Shown one piece after another: positions 50,901 to 60,452 of a DNA stretch of 64,000 nt (its first letter is position 1; every line of letters begins with the position of its first letter). Under the pieces are notes generated by a model. The model had not been told where the DNA came from. It made no database searches and saw nothing but the letters and a program-made list of their open reading frames with translations. The DNA comes from Tubiluchus corallicola (Eukaryota > Priapulida > Priapulimorpha > Priapulimorphida > Tubiluchidae). The DNA is taken from NCBI GenBank assembly GCA_030141605.1, contig JAQGDQ010000103.1:221001-285000 (forward strand), given 5' to 3'. The translations under genes and the position numbers were made by a program.

Positions 50901-51777
50901 AATAATGTCATTGGAAGAAGAATAGACTTTGAAAATGGAAGCGCCTTAACATGAAGTTATGGCGACTTTAAAGCGATTTTACTAGTTACATGAGGCGCTT
51001 ATTGCAGTTTTATTACTAAATCATTCTAATATTTTTCGTGAACATTGAAATAAGATTAACCTCCTAGCAGCAGGCTTGGCCTTTCCTTTAAACTTCTTTA
51101 GAAGGACTCCTTTAATGGAAAGGACAAGTCACTTGGGTTTATTTTTTCTGTTATTGTTAATTTTATTGTTACTGTTGTTACAGCAGCTAAAATGTAACAA
51201 AGAAATTTAAAAAAAGCTGTCTATAAGGCATAAAGCTAATTTAGACTACTACCGTGTAGCAATTTTCAGGCGTTCTGATTGCCACCAATTACTTGAAAAT
51301 TGTGATGTAACTGGTGGACTTCGTGACTTTTCGTAAGTACGTCATGGTTTTCTGTAAGTACACGATGCTTAAACTAATTAAAATTTCTGCAGCTTACCTT
51401 ACGTTCATGCAAAAACACCGCAAAATTGTCTAATTTTTTGTAAAAAACTGTTTTTTGAGGGTAATTCACTGTGCCCCGCTTTTCTCCAGTCGATGAATGA
51501 CGTCATTGGCAGTTCAAAATTTGAACGCACAAGCGTGACACGGTTGCGACTCTAAAGTGTTCTTACTTAATTGCTAAGCTCATAAACATTGAAATAAGCT
51601 GTCATTTTAAGCTTAAGAAATTATTTATAATTTCAATATCAAAATTATAATTAAACGTGAAAAAGGTTTACAATTTTTCAGAAAAAAAATCAGTTAATTG
51701 TGTGTTTGTTCTATTGCTAAGGTCGTTTACTGTAAATACTGTTTTTCCTTCCACCTTACATACTACAACGTTAATGG

Positions 51778-51843
<66 letters not shown>

Positions 51844-52131
51844 CATTATTATTATTTTATATGCCATATTATTAGGTATGAATTGCAGTTTCTAATGTAA
51901 CTGCACCGTCACCGTCACCGTCACCGTCACCACATCACCACATCACCACATCACCACATCACCACATCACCACATCATCACATCATCATCATCATCACAT
52001 CATCATCATCACATCATCATCATCACATCATCACATCATCATCATCACATCATCATCATCACATCATCATCATCACATCATCATCATCACATCATCATCA
52101 TCACATCATCATCATCACATCATCATCATCA

Positions 52132-52163
<32 letters not shown>

Positions 52164-54727
52164 CATCATCATCATCATCATCACATCATCATCATCATCA
52201 TCATCATCACATCATCATCATCATCATCATCACATCATCATCATCATCATCACATCATCATCATCATCATCATCATCATCACATCATCATCATCACATCA
52301 TCATCATCACATCATCATCATCATCATCACATCATCATCACATCATCACATCATCACATCATCATATCATCATCACATCATCAACACATCATCATATCAT
52401 CATATCATCATATCATCATATCATCATCATCATATCATCATCATCATCATTATGGTTTAGTGCTAACTTACCAGTATATTATGGCAATCACTTATTATAA
52501 TAGCACCTATCAATATACTTCACCTAAAATTGGGTAAAACAAATCAGCTACTGTTCTATATTCATGTATTCATGTTCACTTTATAGGTTAGTGCCTGGCT
52601 GTGCATAAGAGGAGTAAAGCACTATATCAAATGGGAGGACAAATGGGAAGCAGCAGGGCTTCTTTTTCTCACCAGCTTTCTCTTGACCATTTTCTTAGTT
52701 TGGTTGGGAGTAAGTAGACCTTTTATTGTTATTTATAGCCTCCCTACAAATGTTTCCTCTTGACTTCCCTTCTGTTTAGTTTAAAAAACCTTAGTAAGAT
52801 AGTTTTTCCGATGATACCACACTCAGTTAGCAATGATAATTAGTTTATATCGATTTTTCCATTTTTGTTGATTGAAAATCGTTCAGATTAACAACAATAC
52901 CAATAACAACTAAATCTGCTGTCATAACCAAGATATAGACAAAGGATGATGATGATGATGATAATGATGATAAAAAGAAGAACTTTACTGCCATCACCAC
53001 CGTCACCGTCACCATCACCTACTTCGCCATCACCTCTACTACAACCACCAGCATCATCACCACACCACCACCAGTATTCCCATAACTGTCACATGAGTAA
53101 CATCTTGTCTGTTTACGCAATCAGTCGAACGTTCTTTTGTGATAAGGCGTGACGTCATTAGGTGAAATTTTTATGAGAATTAAAGATAATTAAACCTTAT
53201 GAGAATTTATACCCTACTAAACAGTTTCTAAATTGTTAAAGCAATCATTATTATTTACCATTTATTCGTACGTGTTTAGCTCAAACAATACAATCACGTT
53301 GGCGAATTAGCACCCAAAAAACGAAAAAAGAACAAAAAAGAAATTATGCATTTCAACACAATTTTTGCAACTTTTCTTGTATTCTCTAGGTGTCACTGCG
53401 TTACCATTACCGTGCTTTCTCAGAGTGGCAAAATACACACTTTTATGTTAAAGTTATTGGATTGTGTGAGTTGGACTCCACGAAACGACTTGGGCCTGAT
53501 CATTCCTGCTTACCAGATATAGAATGTGACGATATCTTCTGTGAAGAAAATGAACTAGGTGTGTTTCTTCTGGCTGACATATTCACGTATGCTTCATTAT
53601 TTCCTGCCAATTGTTTATTAGTAAATGTAGATTGTAATGATTGTACAATGTGCATATAATGTCCATGTTCTCTTTAATAACGTATGTATGTGTATTAGTA
53701 AAAACTGTGTATGTAAATGTTCGCTGATCCACTATTTATTTATTCCCTTATTTTTCCGTTCATTCGTTCGTTCATTCATTTTTCCATTCGTTTATTCATT
53801 CATTCATTCATTCATTCATTCATTCATTCATTCATTCATTTATTCATTCATTCATTCAATCAATATTCAATCAATCAATCAATCATTCATTCATTCCATT
53901 TATTCGTTCATTCCATTCATTCATTCATTCATTCATTCATTCATTCATTCATTCATTCATTCATTCATTCATTCATTCATTCATTCATTCATTCATTCAT
54001 TCATTCATTCATTCATTCATTCGTTCATTCATTCATCCATTCATTCATTCATTCATCCATCCATTAATTAATTCATTCATTCATTCATTCAGTCGTTAAC
54101 TCATTCGTTCATTCATTCATTCATTTATTCATTCGTTCACGCATTCAATTCAATTCATTCATTTATTCGTTCAGTCATTCACTCATTCATTCATTCAATC
54201 AATTCATTAATTTGTTTCTTCATTTGTTCACTCATTTATTTATTTATTTATTCATTCATTCATTCATTCAATTCATTCGTTCGTTCGTTCATTTACTCAT
54301 TCATTCATTCATTCGGTATTTGGTTCATTCAATGATTTTATTGATTTTTCCAGTCAATGTTGTCCAAGATGCATCTCAAACAAGAATGATAGCCAGCACA
54401 CCAATCAGAATAGTGACGTCACCTCGGCGAAGTTCTTCGCAATCGCGTCGTCTATCCGGATTTTCCGCCGGCGCTCGTCGACCTTTGCCAGACGGTTCAG
54501 AATGCTGTCCAACAGCTGACTCACACCGACCCGCAGGTGCCGCTACCTGTCATGGACCCGCCCTAGGTGTCTCTGCCATTCGATCGTATTCCATGTGCAC
54601 AATCAAAGAACAGGATGACGTAGAAGTGACGTCAGACGTACAGAAAGAAAGCAATATGGCCGCTCAGGTGGCTGATCAGCCATTACAAAAGCATGTTGAT
54701 ACTAACATGGCTGCTCGCATGGTATAG
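47950..54727 (+). CDS. RING-CH (MARCH2/3-like) membrane E3 ubiquitin ligase
   Basis: Exons 47950-48098, 48929-49140 (or -49145), 52587-52709, 53390-53558 and 54354-54727 join in frame (phases 2, 0, 0 and 1 when exon 2 ends at 49145) to 343 residues. A candidate 50-bp exon would make 358. N-terminal exon: polar, ends in basic RGKRRMTSTCSAR. Exon 2: a complete C4HC3 RING-CH domain (CRIC, then CQC, H, C, and CELC), which recruits an E2 for ubiquitin transfer. Exons 3-4: SAWLCIRGVKHYIKWE, a second membrane helix (AAGLLFLTSFLLTIFLVWLG), then VSLRYHYRAFSEWQ, closely following MARCH2/3. Exon 5: a Ser/Arg-rich cytosolic tail to TAG. MARCH2/3 proteins sit in endosomal membranes and ubiquitinate receptors. 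The introns carry large satellites and MITEs. Exon 4 could also read through to a stop at 53657, giving a shorter tail. Confidence 0.85.
48150..48364 (+). other. Open frame in RING-CH intron 1
   Basis: A 63-codon frame starting MRNRSTPGSDHDILSSLV and containing MGPPPRRSHSVNSPAP looks protein-like and follows an acceptor-like ATTTCAG at 48147-48153. It does not connect in frame with exon 1 (a TAG arises at once in that phase). It may be an alternative first exon, an exon of another transcript or chance. Confidence 0.25.
49207..49530 (+). repeat. ~63-bp tandem repeat, five copies
   Basis: Units run CTGAAAACTTTAAACAAACA, TGTCAACGCCAAG, AAAGAATTCATAATTTTTGA, CGCTGCCATA and repeat with small indels. 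The array starts right after the RING exon donor, at 49207, in the large intron. Confidence 0.9.
49995..50250 (+). mobile_element. Repeat family C, copy 4 (5' half only)
   Basis: GGAAGACAGGATGATTTTTC through GATGACGTCACAAACTAACA to GAAGTACAGTGCTACTGTAAG, after which the match to copy 3 stops abruptly. It lies in the large RING-CH intron. Confidence 0.7.
50800..51085 (-). mobile_element. MITE family B, copy 4 (half)
   Basis: The complement of the left half of copy 1: CTTACAAAATTAGC, ATTGACAGTGCGCTACTTTTC, AATGTCATTGGAAGAAGAAT, TTTAAAGCGATTTTACTAG. It runs toward the terminus GGCCTTTCCTTTAA. Confidence 0.65.
51110..51575 (-). mobile_element. MITE family B, copy 5
   Basis: It begins with CTTTAATGGAAAGGACAAGTC, an intact family terminus. 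It then reads the family interior in complement (AGGCGTTCTGATTGCCACCA, TGCAGCTTACCTTACGTTCATGC, GAATGACGTCATTGGCAG). It abuts copy 4 end to end with about 25 bases between. Confidence 0.65.
51682..51731 (+). CDS. Candidate exon for first membrane helix of the RING-CH protein
   Basis: It follows the acceptor CAATTTTTCAG and ends before GTAAAT. If exon 2 uses its stronger donor (G|GTGAGG at 49141), this 50-base segment joins in frame on both sides and reads EKKSVNCVFVLLLRSFT before VSAWLCIRG. MARCH2/3 proteins have an EKRT-like stretch followed by a hydrophobic segment at this point. The exon is short, has one Arg inside the hydrophobic run and a mediocre donor, so it is a hypothesis. Confidence 0.35.
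51779..51900. repeat. (ATT)n microsatellite with dispersed flank
   Basis: The array is followed by ATGCCATATTATTAGGTAT and GAATTGCAGTTTCTAATGTA, the exact reverse complement of the flank beside the 27.9 kb array. Two copies of one element therefore carry arrays of different length. Confidence 0.9.
51901..52457. repeat. Large (CATCAC/CATCAT)n composite satellite
   Basis: About 555 bp. It starts with CACCGT hexamers, then CACAT CAC units, then blocks of CATCATCATCATCA separated by ACATC, and finally ATATCATC units. The sequential replacement of unit types shows stepwise expansion. It lies in the intron just before the second-helix exon of the RING-CH gene. Confidence 0.95.
52920..53090. repeat. 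(GAT)n and (CACCAT/CACCGT)n short arrays
   Basis: A GATGAT patch at 52946-52971 and a CACCACCGTCACCGTCACCATCACC patch at 52996-53070 lie in the same gene. The second shares its CACCGT unit with the start of the large array 1 kb upstream. Confidence 0.8.
53750..54330. repeat. (ATTC)n tetranucleotide array
   Basis: About 580 bp of CATT units with interspersed GTTC, ATTT and CAATCAAT variants, filling nearly the whole last intron of the RING-CH gene and ending about 20 bases before its acceptor. Phe/Ile/His-rich frames over it are artefacts. Confidence 0.95.
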
Positions 54728-55240
54728 AAAGTCTGGTTCAACGGGTCATGAAAAAAAGAGGTTTGGCATTGGGTCCTACATTTTAACTCTTTACACTAAA
54801 CCTCTATTATTAATATTTTATTTATACAATATAACAATATAGTTTAACTGATCTCTTTAAAATTATTTATTTATTAGCGATATAATTCATAATTGTACTG
54901 AATGTTCTGTGATGACAACTATAGGATTTAAATGTATTAATAATTTAATTGGTTTGCACTAACCGTATTAAGATATTTATTTATTTACAATACTAAAACT
55001 GACTCTGTGATATTAATATGTAAAAGATAAATAACATATGTGACATACGTAAAACTTAACGTAAATTTGTGCTTGTTTGTCTTAAGCATTTATATTTCGT
55101 TGTGGTTTGTGAAGTTGTTATATGTTTGAGTGAAAAAAAGAGTCAACTGCATGATTTCTTCAAAAATGCTTGCTTACGAGTATTTGTCGCATTTACAAAT
55201 TCAAAATTGGTAGATAGGAATAATTCTCTTTCTAGGTCCT
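54728..55240. other. 3' flank of the RING-CH gene
   Basis: AT-rich. No clean AATAAA is obvious soon after the stop (GATAAATAA near 55028 is the nearest variant I notice). No other gene is seen. Confidence 0.35.
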
Positions 55241-55323
55241 TCCTTCCTCCATCTCTCTTTCTTCCCCCTCTCTCTCTTCCTCCGTCTCTCTCGATCTTCC
55301 CCCCTCTCTCTCTCTCTCTCTCT

Positions 55324-55362
<39 letters not shown>

Positions 55363-55364
55363 CT
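55240..55364. repeat. (CT)n polypyrimidine tract
   Basis: An interrupted CT array with CCCCC blocks abuts the 5' truncation point of the LINE. The Arg/Glu-rich minus-strand frame is an artefact. Confidence 0.95.
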
Positions 55365-55374
55365 ATGCGCGCAG

Positions 55375-58300
55375 TTATGCATGGTACAACAATTTGAACA
55401 CTCATGGAAGACTTATAAACTACTTACTTGCAGATAATAATATGGACTTAGCCGTTATCGCACCCAACATAGAAACTTTTCAATCGATAACCGGAAAGAG
55501 CATCATAAATATCATTTTAGCATCAAAATGTAGCGCAAATGGTATTTTAACACAAACAGTGCACACTAATGTTAAGCTGTTTACAGGAGCACCGCAAATG
55601 GGACATTTTCCTGTAATTACTGAGTTTAGAGCAGGTGGTCCAAAACCTGAGAATACTAAGGTCCGCTATGACTTTAAAAATAGCGATTGGACTCAATGGT
55701 CAGCAGCTCTTGAAAATTGCTGCAGAGTTAGAAAACAACAATGCAGAAGCCGTGTGGACACTCTTTTTACAATCTGTTCAGGAAAGCTGTAGTGAAGCAT
55801 TAGTGACTAAACGCTGCACACACAGCACGCCATTTTGGACACCACAATTATCTGAACTATCACGAGAACTCAGACAACTAAGAAAGAACTACAAGCGACA
55901 CTCCAATTATGTCAATGTGAGTACATATCTTGATAAAAAGACTCAGTTTGAAAACATGTTAGCTGCAGAGTTAAATGACTGGGTTGTTAGTAATACTGCC
56001 AACTTAAATGTTCAGTAAGGCAAAGCTTTCTGGAAAACTTATAAAAAAGTGTTTGTTGAAAATTGCCAGAATGAGGATGCTGTGTTGACATGGCAGGGAA
56101 AATATTATGTAAAAGATGAAGATAAATGTAAGATATTGTATAACACGGTTTTGCTGGGGCGCATTTTAGGGGAAGTAATTTTGATCAGGGATGGTATCAC
56201 CATATAGAGAATGAAGTGCAAGGCATAAATTTTGAAGAACCATATAACGTTTGGTATAATGAACCCTTCATTATGAATCAACTAAATTTTGCGAAAAACA
56301 GTGTGAAAGTAAATGATAAAAATATGGATATTGACGGAAACCACCCGCTCATGGTAAAGCATACTGGGTTTGGGGAAAAAGTGTACTTCTGAACCTAGAT
56401 AATTTGTGCTTAACGAAAGGAAAATGGCCTTGGCAAAAAGCAAAAGTAGTTTTCATACGCAAAGAAGGTAAAAACGACTAAAGTAGCCCATCGAACTACA
56501 GGCCCATCACTATTTCATCTTACTTCAGCAAAATAATTGAGAAACTTATTGAAAACCGGTTGAGGAAGTGGTTTAACGATCATAATATTATTGATTTAGA
56601 ACAGGAATTGTTCAAGCCAGGGCATAATACAAATCGTTATATACTAAGGCTGGTTTCAGTTACCGAGAGAAAGAGACTTGAAGGGCAACTCGGCATTGGG
56701 ATATTTTGCGATTTCCAGAAAGCCTTTGATAGTGTCTGGATAAATGGCTTAATTTTTAAACTGATACAGTCTGGTATCAAAGGTAACTTGCTGAATGTAA
56801 TCTGTAGTTTTTTAAAAAATAGGACAATTGTGATGAAGGTAAATGAATTTATATCAGCAGAATATCAATGCCATATAGGAGTCCCTCAAGGCTCGGTTTT
56901 GTCCCCTTTATTGTTTATATTCTACATAGCAGACATGTTTAGTGAACTGGCTTTTAATCAAAACTTAGCTAAATTTAAATATGCCGATGATGGCACACTT
57001 TATATTTCTGCTGTATCTGCTCAGGTCTGTCAGGATATTGCACAGCAATGTTGTGATAAATTGTACGAGTGGTGCCAAAAGTGGAGGCAAATTTTAAATT
57101 GTGATGTAAACAAGACTGAGGCCATTATATTTGGCAATGTAAATGAAAATACCATACCATCGCTAAAAATTGGGCAAAAGTCGATAAGTTATGTAAATGA
57201 TACTAAATGTCTGGGAGTAACTGTCGACAAACAAATAAGTTTTGATAAACATGTTGCTAAAATTAGTCAAAAAGCTTGGAAAAAGTGGCACAACATTAAA
57301 CAGTTATCTTTTAAGTATAAAGGTATGAAAATGTCCACCATTTTAAAACTGTTTGAAACAATTGTTGTACCTACCGTCTTCTATGGGTCAATTGCCAGGA
57401 TGGTCAAAAAGCATAGTTATTTTGAAGACCTGCGGTATGATGTTTTCAAAACAGCGGGTGTAAGTTACAATCCTAGCAAAAATGAAATCCAGCATATTTG
57501 TGACGTCCCTCCCATTGATATAACGTATAATAATATATGTAGTAAATTTATGTTAAAAGTGTTAGCCAATCCAGATAATGATCTACTTAAGAAGGAAATA
57601 GCTGTATGTGAAACCATGCCAAATAATGCTAGATAGTGTGTGCATCCCGTAAAAATTCACCTGGCAACTACCAAGTTTTTCTTGAAGATTACAAAGGACA
57701 CTAATATGAGAAATGAAACATTGTCAAATCTCCCTAGGGAAAACTTTATTTATAGGAAAAAGGATGGCTCGAAATTTTTAACAACCCAATGGGAAAGAAG
57801 ATATTATTATTGTACCCAAATAGCAAATTTACCACAAGATAGACCTACACCTATGTTAACGCCACTGTGCCTACCACTAACGCATTACGAAAGGCTTATT
57901 GAAACAACTGCATTAAACTTACTTTTAAATAGAGGTACTAAATCATTTCGGTATAGAATAGGCGAACAAAATACAGATTGCTGTCATTGTAATAATGCAA
58001 CTCCTCAAATACCAGAACACATTATATTTGACTGTGATTTAGTAGACCACCAATTTCGAATAAATATAAGACAAGTTCTGCCCTCAGCCAACATAAGCGA
58101 GATTTAACTAAACAGAGATAAAGATGTGTGCCAGGCATATGTAAATATTGTTAGAGATGTTGTGCGGAAAAAATTGTTATAAAGTAATTCAAATTATATT
58201 CACAGAAAAACAGGTATTGAGTTAATCGTTATATTGTATAAATTATAGTGTAAACTATGTATGTATTTTAAATTTATTCTTAATTGGCATTATGTATAAT

Positions 58301-58405
58301 CTTGTTATCGTAAATAGTTATATTTTGTAAACGAACCCCTGCAAATAGAGAGGAAACAATGTATTCATTGTTTAATAAAAGACTTATAATAATAATAATA
58401 ATATC
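55375..58405 (+). mobile_element. 5'-truncated non-LTR retrotransposon (APE-RT LINE)
   Basis: ORF2 begins inside the endonuclease (NMDLAVIAP, GAPQMGHFPVITEF, the latter the C-terminal catalytic-His block). It is followed by a linker and a complete RT region, and ends with CCHCNNATPQIPEHIIFDC, a Cys/His knuckle. Frameshifts or stops occur near 55715, 56017, 56150, 56390, 56480 and at 57634, so it is dead. The 3' UTR contains CCCCTGCAAATAGAGAGG and AATAAAAG, and the element ends in ATAATAATA. By RT signatures it belongs with the Jockey/I/CR1 group; I cannot fix the clade. It has lost its 5' end at a CT tract. Confidence 0.85.
56560..57636 (+). CDS. LINE reverse transcriptase segment (open for 358 codons)
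   Basis: RT blocks in order: GIFCDFQKAFDSVW (block A, first catalytic Asp), GVPQGSVLSPLLFIFYIADM (block B), FKYADDGTLYI (block C, catalytic YADD), NVNKTEAIIFG-like DVNKTEAIIFG (block D) and CLGVTVDKQISFDKHV (block E). The frame starts inside the fingers, upstream codons being in another frame (NYRPITISSYFSKIIEKLIENRL crosses the start). A TAG at 57634 separates it from the C-terminal 155-codon frame that ends at 58107. All catalytic aspartates are intact although the element is frameshifted elsewhere. Confidence 0.88.
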   Translation: MRKWFNDHNIIDLEQELFKPGHNTNRYILRLVSVTERKRLEGQLGIGIFCDFQKAFDSVWINGLIFKLIQSGIKGNLLNVICSFLKNRTIVMKVNEFISAEYQCHIGVPQGSVLSPLLFIFYIADMFSELAFNQNLAKFKYADDGTLYISAVSAQVCQDIAQQCCDKLYEWCQKWRQILNCDVNKTEAIIFGNVNENTIPSLKIGQKSISYVNDTKCLGVTVDKQISFDKHVAKISQKAWKKWHNIKQLSFKYKGMKMSTILKLFETIVVPTVFYGSIARMVKKHSYFEDLRYDVFKTAGVSYNPSKNEIQHICDVPPIDITYNNICSKFMLKVLANPDNDLLKKEIAVCETMPNNAR

Positions 58406-58409
58406 TCCC

Positions 58410-59171
58410 CTATGAAATGATATTAGTTCCCTTATTCTGTTTGGTAAGCTGTACAACTCACACTAAAGAGGTCAGAATTAATCAACAACGTTTCTACCGA
58501 ACACCAAGTCTGTAGTTTTATTTCAACACCTATTATAGGTCATTTAATTATACCAATATTATACCAATTATACCAACTACATAAATGTTAAACTACTTAC
58601 AAATTACAATAATACATACAGGTTTCTAATGCAAGGCATACGAGCTTGCCAAAAGTTAGACACTATGCATTTTTTGTATATGCATTCTGTGATTTAAATA
58701 AACAAAATTACACTGCCCTTTTATATTTAAATTCAAGACTAATTATTAGAAAAGACTGCCATGTCATCTCTTTTCACTCTACAAAATTAGCAATGGAACC
58801 AACCTTTTTTAACCAAAAAATAGAAAATATTGACGTTCGCACGAGCAGTAAGAGTGCCATTATACAAAAAACCAAAACATTTGCATTTGAAATAATCTTG
58901 AAATAATTTAAAAGAAATTTAGATGCATTTAATGTACGCGTGTTTGACAGCCAATTGCTTTCATACCAAAACTCAGTTTCTTTAAATACAACAACTTTCA
59001 TGGCAATAAAAAACACACAATAAAAGCTCATTTATTGATCATATCATTTACACGAAGTTACTGCTCACAAAACCTCTCATCATTTACTAGTACCCTTATA
59101 TCACTTAACAACCACACATTTTGACAATACATAACTAAATAAATTTACTAAGTTGAACATTAGATTTATAA
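58410..59171. other. Intergenic, nothing recognised
   Basis: AT-rich with repeated TTATACCAA strings near 58548-58580. Overlapping frames on both strands at 58646-59031 are not gene-like. Confidence 0.35.
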
Positions 59172-59547
59172 ACCTTTTCATAGTTCCAGCGATTGACGAC
59201 GATCGTTAACCGGTCAAAGGTTAAGTGTACCAGACAACACACTTGTGTACACTTGACAACGTCTCATAGCCCATGCTATTGTCGTAGTAACAGTTTTAAC
59301 AGCTAGCTAGAAAGGCCATTTTAATCTTGTTCCCAAGTAAGATCAAGATCCTTTTAAATAATTCTACATACAGACTAATGCATAATTAAGTATTCACATT
59401 AAGTCCACATAAAACAACTGATGTAAGTGAACTAACGCGGCAGACGGCTTTGCTTTGCCCACACGTAACGGTTGTAATTAAAACTCGCCTTAACCTTTGA
59501 CCTGCAGCAACTGCGCGTGCGCATAGCGAAACGGTGAAAAGACTTAC
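59172..59547 (-). mobile_element. MITE family A, copy 5
   Basis: ACCTTTTCATAGTTCCAGC on the left and GCGAAACGGTGAAAAGACTTA on the right are the inverted ends. The interior GTGTACACTTGACAACGTC and GCAGACGGCTTTGCTTTGCCC matches copy 4. It lies downstream of the guanylate cyclase gene. Confidence 0.75.
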
Positions 59548-59744
59548 TGACAAAATTGAAAAAGTGTGGTTGAATATTATTGATACTAACAGTTTTAATG
59601 CATGCATCACTGCTCATTTGGCGATACATCATATTACTTTGTGAAAAAGCTTAAATAAATATTTTCTGAGTTAGTGATGCATGCTGGGATTGTGCTTCTG
59701 ACGTCATGGCAGCCGTTGGTGTGAATTATATTATATCGAAGACA

Positions 59745-60180
59745 AGAAAACCTTGTACTTACGTAAACCCAAAAATTGTCATGAAATTCTGTACCTCTTA
59801 CATGCTGCCTCACTACACACAGAGCTTGTATTGGCGGCAACGTTGTATAAAATTTGTAAATTTTAATTTCTGTACACACAGTTAGGCGCAGCCATTTTGA
59901 TGGTTCTGTCTTTGGTAAGAAATTCATGATATTACATGAAGTTTTAAAAAAATAATCAGAACATTCGTATAACACACATTAACCAAGGAAAAACATAAAT
60001 TGCTATATTTTGTCGATAAGATCAATAATAAGTTTTTGGTGAAACAGTGACCTGGTTTTTGGTGTGCACTGGGAAGCTGAGTCAATGACATTTTACCAGT
60101 TGGCATAAACAGCTTACATTATTAAGCATTTTCCGTTTCACTTACATAAGTCTTTCAAACAGGTAAGTATAATGACATGA
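59745..60180 (+). mobile_element. Repeat family D, copy 5
   Basis: It contains CATGAAATTCTGTACCTC, ACACACAGAGCTTGTATTGG, GCGCAGCCATTTTGATGG, CAGAACATTCGTATAACACA and TTTCAAACAGGTAAGTATAATG, in the family order. Confidence 0.55.
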
Positions 60181-60372
60181 CATGAAAGTTAATTGGGACA
60201 TACTTTAAAAATTGCCTTTTCTTTCCATTTAAATTGATAAGAACTTTCTTTATTACCAACTAAAGCATTTTAAAAAATAACAGAGCTACAAGGAAATATA
60301 AATTTAGTTTTAAATTCTATTAAACATGTAAAAATATTCCAAGTCTTTCCCTTTAAATTTACCTATTTTTGT

Positions 60373-60378
60373 TTTATT
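60373..60378 (-). terminator. PolyA signal of the guanylate cyclase gene
   Basis: AATAAA on the minus strand, about 75 bases past the TAA at 60453. It is the first canonical hexamer downstream. Confidence 0.55.
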
Positions 60379-60452
60379 ATTAAAGTGTAAATCGCTTTTG
60401 GCAAGCCCTGTACATGAGGTAAGATACTGGAATATTTGTAGACGAAGAAACT

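Noticed and set aside
51901-52457. Regular short repeats that could suggest a CRISPR array
   Set aside because: Units are 3-14 bases without unique spacers, in a eukaryotic intron; a simple satellite.
53637-54071. Repeats of FIHS in long plus-strand frames
   Set aside because: Translated ATTC array in the last RING-CH intron.
55143-55382. Arg/Glu-rich minus-strand frame
   Set aside because: Translated CT tract.
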